From assembly GCF_039542385.1 (NCBI RefSeq), contig NZ_BAABIA010000012.1, positions 79,700-143,699 of the forward strand: 64,000 nucleotides of DNA, in the 5' to 3' direction. A program made the translations under genes and the position numbers. Below, piece by piece: positions 18,030 to 26,302 of this stretch. The notes under the pieces were generated by a model, which did not search any database, was not told the origin of the DNA, and was given only the letters and a program-made list of their open reading frames with translations. This stretch comes from Prosthecobacter algae (GTDB taxonomy: Bacteria > Verrucomicrobiota > Verrucomicrobiia > Verrucomicrobiales > Verrucomicrobiaceae). Numbering within the stretch: the stretch's first letter is position 1; every line of letters starts with the position of its first letter.

Positions 18030-19100
18030 TCAATTTCCCATCTGCATCATGATGAATAGCAGGATGAGCCCCAGCACCACGGCGATGGTGATCTTCACCC
18101 AGCTCAGCGGGTACTCGCCGGTGATCTTTCCAGTCACCCCGTTCACGGCCACTTGATACGTTTTGGTTCCGTAGGTGTAAGTCAGCAACCAGACGGGCAG
18201 CAAGACGTGCTTGAAGGTTTGGGCGCTGTATTCCGGGGAGATTTGCAAATTCCGGTAGGTATCTCCGGGAATCTGCTGGGCACAGGTGCTGCGCAGCAGG
18301 TCATCCATGCGGGATCGGGAAGCCTGGGCCGACTGGATGAGGTCGATCTGATACTGCTCCACCACCCAGCCGGAAAGGTAACCGGCATCGTACGGCACTA
18401 GGCTGTCCACCGTTGGGAATGGCTCGAGCGCAGAAAGCAGCGCCGGATGCACGCCCTTGGAGGCAGGCACTAGCACGTCATCGAAGTCTTGGCTGACATG
18501 CCCGCTGGCATATTCCCAGCGGGTTTGCCGCTGCTGGCGGCCCTGGCTGTCGCGAGTGTAATAGTGGTGCCCGGCCTCTGCCTCCCAGGGGCACTCGGCA
18601 TGGGCATCGAAAGTCCAGTAGGGCAAATACAGGCCATGGAGGGTGTCCGTCATCGCCTTGTCATTCAGATTGCTACGCGCCCAAAAGTGGCTGCCATACC
18701 ATTTCCGGATCTCCTCCCGGACATGGGTATCGGCGATCTTGAACGGCAGCAGGCTGCCGGGCCGGATGGGGGCCTGGATGTCATCCACGCTCAACAGCGA
18801 TGAAGAGCCGCAGAAGTCGCAGCGCTGGGCCACACGCTTTTCATCAAAGACCGAAATGGCCTGGCAGCTCTGGCAACGCACCGTTTTCCGCTTGGCCGCC
18901 CAGCCCCGCTGATCTTCTGGGATGGAGCGCAGGGCCGTGGCCAGATCACTTTCTTCAATCAACGATCCATCTGCCTTCAACTCCGCCGGTGAAACCGTGC
19001 CGCAATAGGGGCAAACGAGGGCCTTTTTGGCTGGGGTCCACACAGCCTCGCCCCCACAACCGGGGCAGGCAAACTTGCTGATGGCGGTGACTTCAGACAT
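18030..19100 (-). CDS. Zinc-ribbon protein with C-terminal membrane helix
   Basis: 356 residues from the ATG at 19100. The frame is open another 64 codons upstream, but that part overlaps the antiporter gene and does not look coding. The N-terminus has two zinc ribbons of CxxC pairs: CPGCGG...CPYCG (about 12-34) and CQSCQ...CDFCGSSS (about 75-100). A middle domain starting about 110 (PFKIADTHVREEIRKWYGSHFWARSNL) and DTLHGLYLPYWTFDAHAE resembles the conserved bacterial family often misnamed after PriA helicase, but there is no helicase motif. One hydrophobic helix closes the protein (ITIAVVLGLILLFIMMQ), so it is anchored by its tail. Function unknown. It is 55 bp downstream of the antiporter gene, probably co-transcribed. 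Confidence 0.75.
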   Translation of the reverse strand: MSEVTAISKFACPGCGGEAVWTPAKKALVCPYCGTVSPAELKADGSLIEESDLATALRSIPEDQRGWAAKRKTVRCQSCQAISVFDEKRVAQRCDFCGSSSLLSVDDIQAPIRPGSLLPFKIADTHVREEIRKWYGSHFWARSNLNDKAMTDTLHGLYLPYWTFDAHAECPWEAEAGHHYYTRDSQGRQQRQTRWEYASGHVSQDFDDVLVPASKGVHPALLSALEPFPTVDSLVPYDAGYLSGWVVEQYQIDLIQSAQASRSRMDDLLRSTCAQQIPGDTYRNLQISPEYSAQTFKHVLLPVWLLTYTYGTKTYQVAVNGVTGKITGEYPLSWVKITIAVVLGLILLFIMMQMGN

Positions 19101-19155
19101 GCGCCGCACAGTGGGATGGACCAGCACGGGGATGCAAGAAAAATGACATCCCACC

Positions 19156-20427
19156 TCACAGCCACCAGAAAAACACGATGGCCACGAGAGTGGGCAAAAG
19201 CGCCCCCAGCAGCAGGCGCAGTGGGCTGATCCCCTCGGTACCAAACACCTTCGCACTCTGCAAAATGCCCACGCCTGCCGGGTTTGGCGCATTGGCGATG
19301 ACCGTCAGCCCGCCACCTGTCACCGCACCCGCCACCAGCGCATATTTCAAATCGAGGCTGATGCCATCCACCAAGGACCCTAGATAGGTCAGCGCCGCGT
19401 TGTCCGTCAGCGCCGTCAGCCCTGTGGCCCCATAAAACAAGGCATGGCCACTGAGACTGCTGATCAGCGGCTTTAACCAATAAGCCTGCAAGGATCCCAG
19501 TGTGACCAATCCAGCGAGGAAGAAACCCACCAACAGCCCTTCCTTCAGCTTGAGCGGATCCTGGTATTCACGCGTGGCGGAAACCAGCCCCAAGAACAGC
19601 ATGAACACGCCAAAAAAAACATCCGGGTGATGTGCAAATCCCACAACGGCGGCCAGGAACAGCACATGCAACAACGTCAGCCACACAGGCACGGCACCGC
19701 TGCGATTTTCAGCCACCTTCAGCCCGCGCAGTTCCTGACGGAATAGGAAGGTGACAATCGTCGTCGCCGTCAGGCAGCTCAGAGCTGCACGCCAGCCAAA
19801 GTGAGTCAGCATGAACATCGTGTCCCACTCCCATTTTGCAGCCACCATGAGCACGGGCGGTGCGGCAAAGTGAGTCAGAGTGCCGCCGATGGAGACATTC
19901 ACAAACAGCAGACCCAAGGTGGCATACGCTAGTTTCAAACTAATGCCCTGGTCGAAATATCGACGCTTCAGCACCAGTGCCAGCAGGGTCATGGCCGCAG
20001 GCTCCGTGATGAAAGACCCCAGCAATGGCCCTACCACCAGCGCAGCCGCGTAAAAGGCCATGGCCTCCTGCATCGGCAGCAGGCGTGCAATGCCGCTGAT
20101 GAGGCTTTCCGCCATCTTCACCACAGGCCGGGTGGCGGCCACCACCATCACCACCAGCACAAATTTGGGCTCCGTGTAATTCAAACTCTCAATGTAAACG
20201 ACGGCATCATGGACGGAGCCTTTTAGCACCACAATGCCTGCGAACAGTGCAGCCGCCCAGAGACCAAACACCACCTCCGTTTCAGCCAGGAAGTGAAGCA
20301 GATTTTCCTGAATGGAACCGCGAGGGAACTGATGCGCCCAATGAGCAAAACGTTTCACCGCAAAGGTGTGCAACACCGCCAGGGCGAACAGTACCGTGGC
20401 CAGAATTTCCATGGGGGCAGGATCCAT
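19156..20427 (-). CDS. Putative Na+/H+ antiporter (Na_H_antiport_3 / DUF1504-like)
   Basis: 423 residues with 10-12 hydrophobic segments spread over the whole length, so an integral membrane transporter. Distinctive stretches are FLAETEVVFGLWAAALF near residue 50, AATRPVVKMAESLI, LVVGPLLGSFITEPAAMTLLA, FVNVSIGGTLTHFAAPPVLMVA, GLTALTDNAALTYLGSLV and VIANAPNPAGVGIL. The ITEPAAMT, SIGGTLTH and TDNAAL/NAPNP motifs match the putative Na+/H+ antiporter family found in many Gram-negatives and resemble the ion-transporter superfamily fold. Substrate is inferred from family annotation only. Met6 (20412) is an equally possible start. Confidence 0.75.
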   Translation of the reverse strand: MDPAPMEILATVLFALAVLHTFAVKRFAHWAHQFPRGSIQENLLHFLAETEVVFGLWAAALFAGIVVLKGSVHDAVVYIESLNYTEPKFVLVVMVVAATRPVVKMAESLISGIARLLPMQEAMAFYAAALVVGPLLGSFITEPAAMTLLALVLKRRYFDQGISLKLAYATLGLLFVNVSIGGTLTHFAAPPVLMVAAKWEWDTMFMLTHFGWRAALSCLTATTIVTFLFRQELRGLKVAENRSGAVPVWLTLLHVLFLAAVVGFAHHPDVFFGVFMLFLGLVSATREYQDPLKLKEGLLVGFFLAGLVTLGSLQAYWLKPLISSLSGHALFYGATGLTALTDNAALTYLGSLVDGISLDLKYALVAGAVTGGGLTVIANAPNPAGVGILQSAKVFGTEGISPLRLLLGALLPTLVAIVFFWWL

Positions 20428-20502
20428 CCGACTACCCTAGGGAGCTAGATCCAAGAGGCAACCCAAGAATCCTCTGCTCATTTCACACCTCTTGTTAGTC
20501 CC

Positions 20503-20534
20503 AAAAAAAACGGTGCAGAATTCTCTGCACCGTT
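20503..20534 (-). terminator. Intrinsic terminator at the end of the TetR-DUF1428 block
   Basis: Perfect 11-bp stem AACGGTGCAGA (20509-20519) and TCTGCACCGTT (20524-20534) with a 4-base loop. Read on the minus strand it is followed by eight T residues (20503-20510), the textbook form. It lies 17 bp after the DUF1428 stop codon and ends the nine-gene minus-strand block. Confidence 0.9.
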
Positions 20535-20551
20535 CGCCCTTCCACGCTGGC

Positions 20552-20920
20552 TCAAACGCTCACGATCGTCTTGAAACCACCGTAGGCCATGCGCTTGCAG
20601 TCGAAGGGCGGTACGCCGCCATGATCAGGGCAAAATTCATGCATGCGAGGATCGGCCATGACTTTGGCATTCACCTCATCGCGATGCTCACGCGATTTGT
20701 AAACGATGTAAGCAAAGACCACCGTCTCACCCTCCTTCGCCCCTGCGAGGGAAGGAAAAGAAACCATGTCCTTAGCATCGGTGTCTTCGGCCACGCATTC
20801 GCGATAGTCGAGGGCACCATGATCCATCCAGATCTTGCTCGCCTTTTCAGCGATGCTTTGATACTCGGAAATTTTATCTGCCGCGATCGGCAGGACGAAT
20901 CCATCAATGTAGTGTGACAT
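20552..20920 (-). CDS. DUF1428 family protein
   Basis: 122 residues, the full length of DUF1428, a small alpha+beta (dimeric ferredoxin-like) family. Characteristic stretches are MSHYIDGFVLPI at the N-terminus, WMDHGALDYRECV, FAYIVYKSREHRDEVNAKVMADPRM and PFDCKRMAYGGFKTIV at the end. No enzymatic function is established for the family. It is the last gene in a block whose members (DGPF, VOC, SRPBCC, DoxX) are common in ECF42 sigma-factor neighbourhoods. It is followed directly by a strong terminator. Confidence 0.88.
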   Translation of the reverse strand: MSHYIDGFVLPIAADKISEYQSIAEKASKIWMDHGALDYRECVAEDTDAKDMVSFPSLAGAKEGETVVFAYIVYKSREHRDEVNAKVMADPRMHEFCPDHGGVPPFDCKRMAYGGFKTIVSV

Positions 20921-20964
20921 AATGTTAGGCTAGGTTTGTGGTTTATACAGAAAGCGAGAAAGCT

Positions 20965-21369
20965 TTAGCGTCGGATAAGCCCAGCCCAGGCCCGACGCTC
21001 CACCCACAGCAGGTAAAGAGGTGCCAGACTGATGAAGGCCAGCATCCCGATGGTACCGCCGCTGTTGGTGACATCTCTGGCAATCAGCGCATGGTAGGCC
21101 AGGATATTGACAATGATCGGCCCTAGGAACAGTAGCCCGATGTTACGTGTGCGCGGAATGATGACCAGGAGGCCGCCCACCAGTTCGCATAGCTTGATCA
21201 ACGTGAGCATACCGGTCGGAGCGAGGGCGGCCATGAAAAGCGCTGCGGGCGAACCTTCCGGCGGCATGTCTTCCGGTTTCGGCTGGGCCAAATTAAAGAG
21301 CACCATGACAGATGCGAAAATGAATAAGAAGCCCAGAAGGGCACTGACGAAGGCGGGTATGTATTTCAT
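20965..21369 (-). CDS. DoxX-family membrane protein
   Basis: 134 residues with four hydrophobic segments: a first helix at 7-28 (FVSALLGFLFIFASVMVLFNL), TGMLTLIKLCELVGGLLVII, LLFLGPIIVNILAYHALI, and MLAFISLAPLYLLWVERRAW. The four-helix layout and the LxKxxELxGGLLVIxPRTRxIGLLFLGPI stretch match the DoxX/DoxD-like family. Family members have been linked to redox balance at the membrane, but the role here is unknown. It lies 44 bp from the DUF1428 gene and 45 bp from a VOC gene, in the ECF42-associated block. Confidence 0.82.
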   Translation of the reverse strand: MKYIPAFVSALLGFLFIFASVMVLFNLAQPKPEDMPPEGSPAALFMAALAPTGMLTLIKLCELVGGLLVIIPRTRNIGLLFLGPIIVNILAYHALIARDVTNSGGTIGMLAFISLAPLYLLWVERRAWAGLIRR

Positions 21370-21414
21370 GGAAGGGAGATTGGGTTAACGATTGAAAATC
21401 TGAGGGCTCAGATT

Positions 21415-21825
21415 TTAAGCTTGCGCGATGGCAGAAGGGTCCATCCAAAAGACCTCCCAGATGTGGCCGTCCAGATCCTGGAAACCGTGGCTGTACATAA
21501 AGCCGTGGTCCTGCGGGTCATTGTAAGTCGCTCCCCCCGCAGCGACCGCCTTGGCCACCTGCGCATCCACTTCTTCGCGACTCTCACAGGACAGGGCGAT
21601 CAGCACCTCTGTGCTCTGCTTCGCATCCACCAAGGGTTTAGATGTGAAGCTCTGAAATTTCGGCTCGGTCAGCAGCATCGCAAAGATGCTCTCGCTGATC
21701 ACCAAACAGGCGGCCGTTTCATCACAGAACTGCTCATTGAAACTGTAGCCCAATGCGCCAAAAAACGCCCGTGATTTGGGCAGGTCTTTGACGGCAATGT
21801 TGACGAAGATCATTTTGTTAGTCAT
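21415..21825 (-). CDS. VOC-family (glyoxalase/bleomycin resistance-like) protein
   Basis: 136 residues from the ATG at 21825 (MTNKMIFVNIAVKDLPKS). The frame is open 18 codons further but the upstream part is not conserved in this family. VOC proteins have two beta-alpha-beta-beta-beta modules forming a metal-binding barrel. Seen here are VKDLPKSRAFFGALGYSFNEQFCDE, an internal repeat-like second half, and the C-terminal SHGFQDLDGHIWEVFWMDP, where Asp-Pro-Asp-Gly-His of typical VOC proteins reads DLDGHIWE. It belongs to the glyoxalase-like subfamily common in ECF42 clusters. Substrate unknown. Confidence 0.85.
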   Translation of the reverse strand: MTNKMIFVNIAVKDLPKSRAFFGALGYSFNEQFCDETAACLVISESIFAMLLTEPKFQSFTSKPLVDAKQSTEVLIALSCESREEVDAQVAKAVAAGGATYNDPQDHGFMYSHGFQDLDGHIWEVFWMDPSAIAQA

Positions 21826-21903
21826 TCCAGGAATGGGTTCTGAGAGGATTCGCAGCCGGATGTTTGAGCGGCTGTTCAAAGAGATGACGAACGAGCGTCT
21901 TCG

Positions 21904-22485
21904 TTAAGGACAGGAAGACGAAATATTTTTTCCCGATTTGTCAGGCCCTAGGATAACCAGCAGTGCAGCCAGACTTTCAAAACTTTCCACCCAGCACTTG
22001 TGCAGCCCATGACGCAGAAAGACATCACAGAGGGCGGGAGAATCGAAATGCAGGTGCAGTCTCAGGAGTGTCCCTTCGTCCACCTCGCTCAATCTCACGG
22101 TCAGCCGCAAAGGTCGTGGTTGATTCACATCCTCAGGCGCACCCGCTGGTTTCACCAGCTCCAGCCAAGCAGCGGGGAATCCAGAACAATCCATCGTCAT
22201 CACCAGTCGCCGGGACTCTACCACCTCCACCCACTTCCCGTGCAATGGGTAGTCTGTGCCGTCTGGACTGTGCATGGTCAGGCTGTAGCGTCCTTCTGGC
22301 CGCACATCTATCTCACACACCGGATTGGTAAAGGCATGCGGCCCCCACCACTGCGCTAAGATTTCCGCCTCCGTCCAGGCTTTAAAAACATCTTCGCGCG
22401 GAGCCGAGAAAACGCAGTCCATGCCCCATTCCGACGCACCCATCAGCGCCACCGATTCATGAGTGGAAGGAAGCGAAGGAATCAT
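21904..22485 (-). CDS. SRPBCC protein of the AHSA1 (Aha1 C-terminal) type
   Basis: 193 residues. The hydrophobic-pocket SRPBCC fold is indicated by FSAPREDVFKAWTEAEILAQWWGPHAFTNPVCEIDVRPEGRYSLTMHSPDGTDYPLHGKWVEVVESRRLVMTMD near the N-terminus, the standard AHSA1 pattern (WGP...G..)), and SEVDEGTLLRLHLHFDS in the second half. The C-terminus (LDKSGKN... rich tail) is longer than usual. Function is unknown; such proteins are frequent partners of ECF42 sigma factors. It starts at ATG 22485, 90 bp after the VOC/PhnB-like gene. Confidence 0.82.
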   Translation of the reverse strand: MIPSLPSTHESVALMGASEWGMDCVFSAPREDVFKAWTEAEILAQWWGPHAFTNPVCEIDVRPEGRYSLTMHSPDGTDYPLHGKWVEVVESRRLVMTMDCSGFPAAWLELVKPAGAPEDVNQPRPLRLTVRLSEVDEGTLLRLHLHFDSPALCDVFLRHGLHKCWVESFESLAALLVILGPDKSGKNISSSCP

Positions 22486-22575
22486 GCGAGGGGAAAGAAA
22501 TTTTCAAAACTAAGCTCTGCGCATCCTGTCATCCATGACACCGTTTATCTGGCAGCATTTTTGTCACCTTCCTCA

Positions 22576-23013
22576 TCAGTGACTCGGGGGTGCATCCTCA
22601 AGGATCGTGACCATCCAACCCATCCCGAAGCGATCCTTCAGCATGCCAAAACAGGGGGACCAAAAGGTCTTCCCCATGGGCATAGTCACTTCACCTCCCT
22701 CAGCCAAAGCGGCAAATTTGGCTTCCGCCTCCTCCACCGTAGCCACGCTCAAGGACAGTGAAAACCCCGCAAAAGATTCCGGGCCTTCACAACCATCGGA
22801 GGCCATCAAAACCGTCTCGCCGACCGTGAACGAGGCGTGCATCACTTTATCTGCAAAACCAGGGGCCAGCATGTCTGGCGGCGGAGGCTCAGGGCTTTCG
22901 CTGAAGCGCATCACCATGCCCACTTGGGCACCGATGGCCTTGCGATAAAACTCAAGTGCTTCCTCACAGCGCCCGCCGAAAAAGAGATAAGGCTGAACCA
23001 GGGATGTCTTCAT
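22576..23013 (-). CDS. PhnB-like VOC protein
   Basis: 145 residues from the ATG at 23013; a TTG four codons earlier is a weaker alternative. The sequence LVQPYLFFGGRCEEALEFYRKAIGAQVGMVMRFSESP, the DKVMHASFTVGETVLMASDGCEG stretch and AEGGEVTMPMGKTFWSPCFGMLKDRFGMGWMV are typical of the PhnB/3-demethylubiquinone-9 methyltransferase-like VOC family. Family members are small dimeric proteins of uncertain role; the name from the phn operon does not imply phosphonate metabolism. Part of the same minus-strand block. Confidence 0.87.
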   Translation of the reverse strand: MKTSLVQPYLFFGGRCEEALEFYRKAIGAQVGMVMRFSESPEPPPPDMLAPGFADKVMHASFTVGETVLMASDGCEGPESFAGFSLSLSVATVEEAEAKFAALAEGGEVTMPMGKTFWSPCFGMLKDRFGMGWMVTILEDAPPSH

Positions 23014-23096
23014 AAATTTAAACAAATGAATTGGTTAGGTTACTTTTAATGTGGATTGGATAAACTGATCCCGTGCAGATAAAATTCGGCCCGTGT

Positions 23097-23636
23097 TCAG
23101 GCCTTGGGCGCGACTTCGACGATGCTTTTCAAGCTGGCCAATCCCTGCACGAAGAAGTCTCCGCACATCTTGTCGCAGTCCATCACCAGCCCCACGGCCT
23201 TGCTCATGAAGTTGTTTTTTCCAGACATGGTCCACGTCACCAATGTGCCTGTGCCTTCCGGTTTGAAGCTAAACTCCACATCATTCGTACCTGCAAAAGG
23301 GCGGATGAATTCCAGCTTCATGCCTACCCGTTCTCCTGGGCGACTTTCGACGATGGTCTGCTTTCCCTCACCCACGTCATTGTTGCCCGACCATTGAACG
23401 GAAGAACCCACACCTGCTGGAGGCCCCTCAAAGGTGTATTTGCAAGTGGGGTCCAGCTTGACCCAGGGAGACCAGTCCTGGCCTTTGCGCAGATCATTCA
23501 CCTGCTCAAAAATGGCTTGAGGTGTGGCCTGCATCGTCGCAGAACGGGACACTCGAAAGTCATCTGGGCGCATGGAAATGACGACGGCAAGACCGGCGAG
23601 GAGAACGGCAAGACCGATGAGAATTTTAGCGATCAT
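23097..23636 (-). CDS. SRPBCC (polyketide cyclase-like) protein with N-terminal membrane helix
   Basis: 179 residues. The first 20 residues are a membrane helix or uncleaved signal (MIAKILIGLAVLLAGLAVVI). The rest is an SRPBCC domain: FRVSRSATMQATPQAIFEQVNDLRKGQDWSPWVKLDPTCKYTFEGPPAGVGSSVQWSGNNDVGEGKQTI, then VGMKLEFIRPF, EFSFKPEGTGTLVTWTMSGKNNFMSKAVGLVMD. This is the common membrane-anchored SRPBCC family seen next to ECF42 genes. Ligand unknown. It starts 41 bp after the sigma factor stop codon. Confidence 0.83.
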   Translation of the reverse strand: MIAKILIGLAVLLAGLAVVISMRPDDFRVSRSATMQATPQAIFEQVNDLRKGQDWSPWVKLDPTCKYTFEGPPAGVGSSVQWSGNNDVGEGKQTIVESRPGERVGMKLEFIRPFAGTNDVEFSFKPEGTGTLVTWTMSGKNNFMSKAVGLVMDCDKMCGDFFVQGLASLKSIVEVAPKA

Positions 23637-23677
23637 AGTTTATCTTTTGGTTAGGCTGGGTTCGTGTGAAGTTTGGT

Positions 23678-24970
23678 TCAATTTGATTGTTCGATTTCTT
23701 GCAGCCGCTTGCTCAGCAAGCTTTGCTCAGATGCCATCTCGGTGAGTTTCAAAGCCGCCCGCAAATGCGCCGCCGCTGACTGGTAATGCTGCTGCTGTGC
23801 CTCCAGCTCACCCATGACAGCATGGAAAAGGTGGTAGGAGTCCAGCGGTTGGCGATCCAAGATGGCCTCCACAGCCGCCAGTCCTTGGGCAGGCCCCTCT
23901 ACTTTGGCCAGTGCCACCGCGCGGTTCAGAGCGATGATGGGGGAATCATTCATTTGCAGGAGATGATCGTAAAGCCGGAGGATCTGAGGCCAGTCCGTAG
24001 AGGCCGCCTCTGGAGCCAATGAATGACAGGCAGCAATGCCTGCCTGAAGATGATACTCGCTGGCCTGATCTCCCTGCGTGGACAATCCCAGATGAAAAAT
24101 GCCCCGTTGGATCATGCCCTTATCCCAACGCCGACGGTCCTGCTCCTCCAGTCGCAGGATGTCGCCCCCCGCATCCAGCCTCGCGGCGAAACGCGCACCA
24201 TTCAGCAGCATGAGCGCCAGCAGAGCATGCGTGCGCGGCTTATTCCCCGCAGGATGCGCAGCCAACAAAGAGGTCAGACGTATCGCCTCATGACACAGAT
24301 CTTCGCGGATCAATCGCAAGCCGCTGGAGGCTTTGTAGCCTTCATTAAATAGCAGGTACAAAATCTGCAGCACCACCTCCAATCGAACGGGCAACTCAAC
24401 CCCGGAAGGGATCTCAAAGGCCACCGCTTCCTCCTGCAGCTTTTGCCGGGCGCGTGTCAGTCTTTTAGCAATGGCCGCCTCCGAGGTAAGGAAAGCACGC
24501 GCAATTTCCAGCGGGCTGAAACCACACATCACTTTCAGGGCCAATGCCGTCTGCGCCTCTTGCGGGAGCTGAGGGTGACAGCAGGCAAACATCAGCCGCA
24601 GACGATCATCCTTGATCTCGCCATCAAAACGCGGCTCCTCGCCTGTCTCCGTTTCCGCCATCCGTTGCTCAATGAAATGGACGATGTGCGGCTGCTTCTG
24701 CTGAAAGCTGGATTCTCGGCGGATGAGGTCCAGCGCTAGATTTTTCGCCGTCTGCATCAGCCAGGCAGCAGGGTTCACCGGCACGCCATAAAAGGGCCAC
24801 GTTTGCAGCGCCCGTGCCAGTGCCTCCTGCACCACATCTTCCGCCATCTGGAGGCGATGGATGCCAAAAATACCCGTGAGGATGGACACCAACTTTCCCG
24901 ATTCATGACGGAAAAGGTGGTCAGCCAACTGACTGATACCGGACTCGGCACTGGAGGCTGAAGCAGACAT
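23678..24970 (-). CDS. ECF42-type RNA polymerase sigma factor with C-terminal TPR-like domain (COG4941)
   Basis: 430 residues, about twice a normal ECF sigma factor. The N-terminal sigma-2 region is LFRHESGKLVSILTGIFGIHRLQMAEDVVQEALARALQTWPFYGVPVNPAAWLMQTAKNLALD; the sigma-4 region is LALKVMCGFSPLEIARAFLTSEAAIAKRLTRARQKL. The extended helical C-terminus (LEVVLQILYLLFNEGY, SPIIALNRAVALAKVEGPAQGLAAVEAI) is diagnostic of the group called ECF42 or COG4941. In Streptomyces such sigma factors are known to drive adjacent DGPF genes and to need their C-terminal extension. Here it sits 11 bp after a DGPF gene. I see no anti-sigma factor nearby, as expected for this group. Confidence 0.93.
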   Translation of the reverse strand: MSASASSAESGISQLADHLFRHESGKLVSILTGIFGIHRLQMAEDVVQEALARALQTWPFYGVPVNPAAWLMQTAKNLALDLIRRESSFQQKQPHIVHFIEQRMAETETGEEPRFDGEIKDDRLRLMFACCHPQLPQEAQTALALKVMCGFSPLEIARAFLTSEAAIAKRLTRARQKLQEEAVAFEIPSGVELPVRLEVVLQILYLLFNEGYKASSGLRLIREDLCHEAIRLTSLLAAHPAGNKPRTHALLALMLLNGARFAARLDAGGDILRLEEQDRRRWDKGMIQRGIFHLGLSTQGDQASEYHLQAGIAACHSLAPEAASTDWPQILRLYDHLLQMNDSPIIALNRAVALAKVEGPAQGLAAVEAILDRQPLDSYHLFHAVMGELEAQQQHYQSAAAHLRAALKLTEMASEQSLLSKRLQEIEQSN

Positions 24971-24981
24971 GACACTTGATG

Positions 24982-25389
24982 TTAGGCAGCCGCCATTTGT
25001 GCTTCCTTCACTCGATTGAAGCTAGGGCACTCAGGGGCCACGGGCCTTACCTCCGCCGTGGCTCCACAGTCCAGCATGGGCCACTCTTGGGCGATGCTTA
25101 CGGCCTCCTCCATCGTCCTCACATTCAGCATCAGATACCCGCCGATGGTCTCTTTGGACTCGGCAAAAGGTCCATCCGCTACCTGACGCACTTTTCTTCC
25201 TGAGATCACTTTTCCCTCTTCAAACAGAGGCTGTGCGCCTTTCATCTTACCCTGCTGCTGCAATCGCTCAAACCACGCCATGGTGCGCGCCATGACCTGT
25301 TGCATTTCTTCGGGCGACAGATCCTGCTGCCAGCCCGTGGCTCGGAAGAGGACCATGTATTCAGTGGAATCAGAGGAGGAAAGGCTCAT
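24982..25389 (-). CDS. YCII-related DGPF-domain protein
   Basis: 135 residues. YMVLFRATGWQQDLSPEEMQQVMARTMAWFERLQQQGKMKGAQPLFEEGKVISGRKVRQVADGPFAESKETIGGYLMLNVRTMEEAVSIAQEWPML is the DGPF family signature, including the DGPF tetrapeptide. These proteins are the main regulon members of ECF42 sigma factors, and here the gene precedes the sigma factor by 11 bp on the same transcript. Biochemical role unknown; the fold is the dimeric alpha+beta barrel of YciI. It is preceded by the TetR gene 27 bp upstream. Confidence 0.9.
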   Translation of the reverse strand: MSLSSSDSTEYMVLFRATGWQQDLSPEEMQQVMARTMAWFERLQQQGKMKGAQPLFEEGKVISGRKVRQVADGPFAESKETIGGYLMLNVRTMEEAVSIAQEWPMLDCGATAEVRPVAPECPSFNRVKEAQMAAA

Positions 25390-25416
25390 AAAAATTGAGG
25401 GTTTGATGGACGGTAT

Positions 25417-26127
25417 TCAAAGGCATGACGAATGGCCGGGACTGGTCAGGACATCAGGACAGACTTTTTTCTTTTTTATTCTGCCCTTCCGAATCCCCAG
25501 GCGTGGCGGGGGAGATTCAAACAAGGAATCCACAAAATCTCGCGCCAGTTCGATGTTCTGGATCACCATCTCGGGGCTCTGGCGCGTCTTACCCACAAGC
25601 ATCGAGCCCTGCCATAGACTGTTGAGAAAATGCGCCACCTGTGCGGGCTCAAAAGCACGCCGCACCCGGTGGATCTTTTTTGCATCCGTCAGCATGCGCG
25701 TCACCCGATCCTCCCAGTCTTGCAGGTGCCCATCGCAGGCGACCCGCATCTCGGCATTCACCTGGGAAAGCTCCTGCGACATCATGCCCACCATGCACAC
25801 GCACAGCTCATCAGGCCGTTGATTGAAACTGACCATGATGTCCAGCAGCCGATGCAGTTGCTCCAACGGGTCCACCCCAGGCTCAGACCAGGCGGGGGTG
25901 TATAAATCCGTGCCCATTTGCGCAAACGCATCCAGGGCCGCACGGGCGATGGCTTCCTTGTTAGCAAAGTAATGAAAAAAGCTGCCCTTTGTCAGCCCTG
26001 CCTCCGCACAGATCTGGTCCACCGTCGTCGCGGCATAGCCCTGCTTCAGCATCAGACGCAGCGTCGCCCCCACCAGCCTTTGGCGGGTTTCAGCCGGATT
26101 GCGAACATGTTTAGGGGCATTAGCCAT
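25417..26127 (-). CDS. TetR-family transcriptional regulator
   Basis: 236 residues. The N-terminal helix-turn-helix reads RQRLVGATLRLMLKQGYAATTVDQICAEAGLTKGSFFHYFANKEAIARAAL, typical of TetR. The C-terminal ligand-binding part includes GMMSQELSQVNAEMRVACDGHLQDWEDRV and NSLWQGSMLVGKT. The extreme C-terminus is basic (IRKGRIKKKK). It heads the DGPF-ECF42 block and its start codon abuts the palindrome at 26127-26146, so autorepression and control of the downstream block are likely. The ligand is not predictable. Confidence 0.9.
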   Translation of the reverse strand: MANAPKHVRNPAETRQRLVGATLRLMLKQGYAATTVDQICAEAGLTKGSFFHYFANKEAIARAALDAFAQMGTDLYTPAWSEPGVDPLEQLHRLLDIMVSFNQRPDELCVCMVGMMSQELSQVNAEMRVACDGHLQDWEDRVTRMLTDAKKIHRVRRAFEPAQVAHFLNSLWQGSMLVGKTRQSPEMVIQNIELARDFVDSLFESPPPRLGIRKGRIKKKKVCPDVLTSPGHSSCL

Positions 26128-26146
26128 ACATACTATTTAGTATGTA
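26127..26146. promoter_or_regulatory. Palindromic operator at the TetR gene
   Basis: Perfect inverted repeat TACATACTA-TT-TAGTATGTA that begins on the first base of the TetR start codon. A dimeric TetR protein bound here would block its own transcription or translation start. The 9-mer TACATACTA recurs at 36323-36331 inside another palindrome. Confidence 0.7.
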
Positions 26147-26211
26147 ACTGAAAGTGTCGCAAAAACACAAGAAAAATTTCCCCACCTTTCAGATCCCTGC
26201 CTCTGGCAGTG

Positions 26212-26248
26212 TTAACACCTTCTTAACACCTTTTTGCCTGCCCTTAAC
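26212..26248. promoter_or_regulatory. Direct repeats upstream of kdp, candidate KdpE site
   Basis: TTAACACCT occurs at 26212-26220 and 26223-26231, an 11-bp period, and a third TTAAC is at 26244-26248, 21 bp on. Tandem repeats about one helical turn apart are the usual form of sites for OmpR/PhoB-family response regulators such as KdpE. It lies 55-90 bp upstream of the first small gene of the kdp operon. Binding by KdpE is inference. Confidence 0.5.
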
Positions 26249-26302
26249 TACGCAGAACCGGAAACACGGGAATCCTATCCGTGAGCCGCAAGCTCTCCGC
26301 CC

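Noticed and set aside
26255..26290. Riboswitch upstream of kdp
   Set aside because: Only a 5-bp CACGG/CCGTG stem is visible and the leader is too short for the ydaO (c-di-AMP) class known upstream of some potassium genes.
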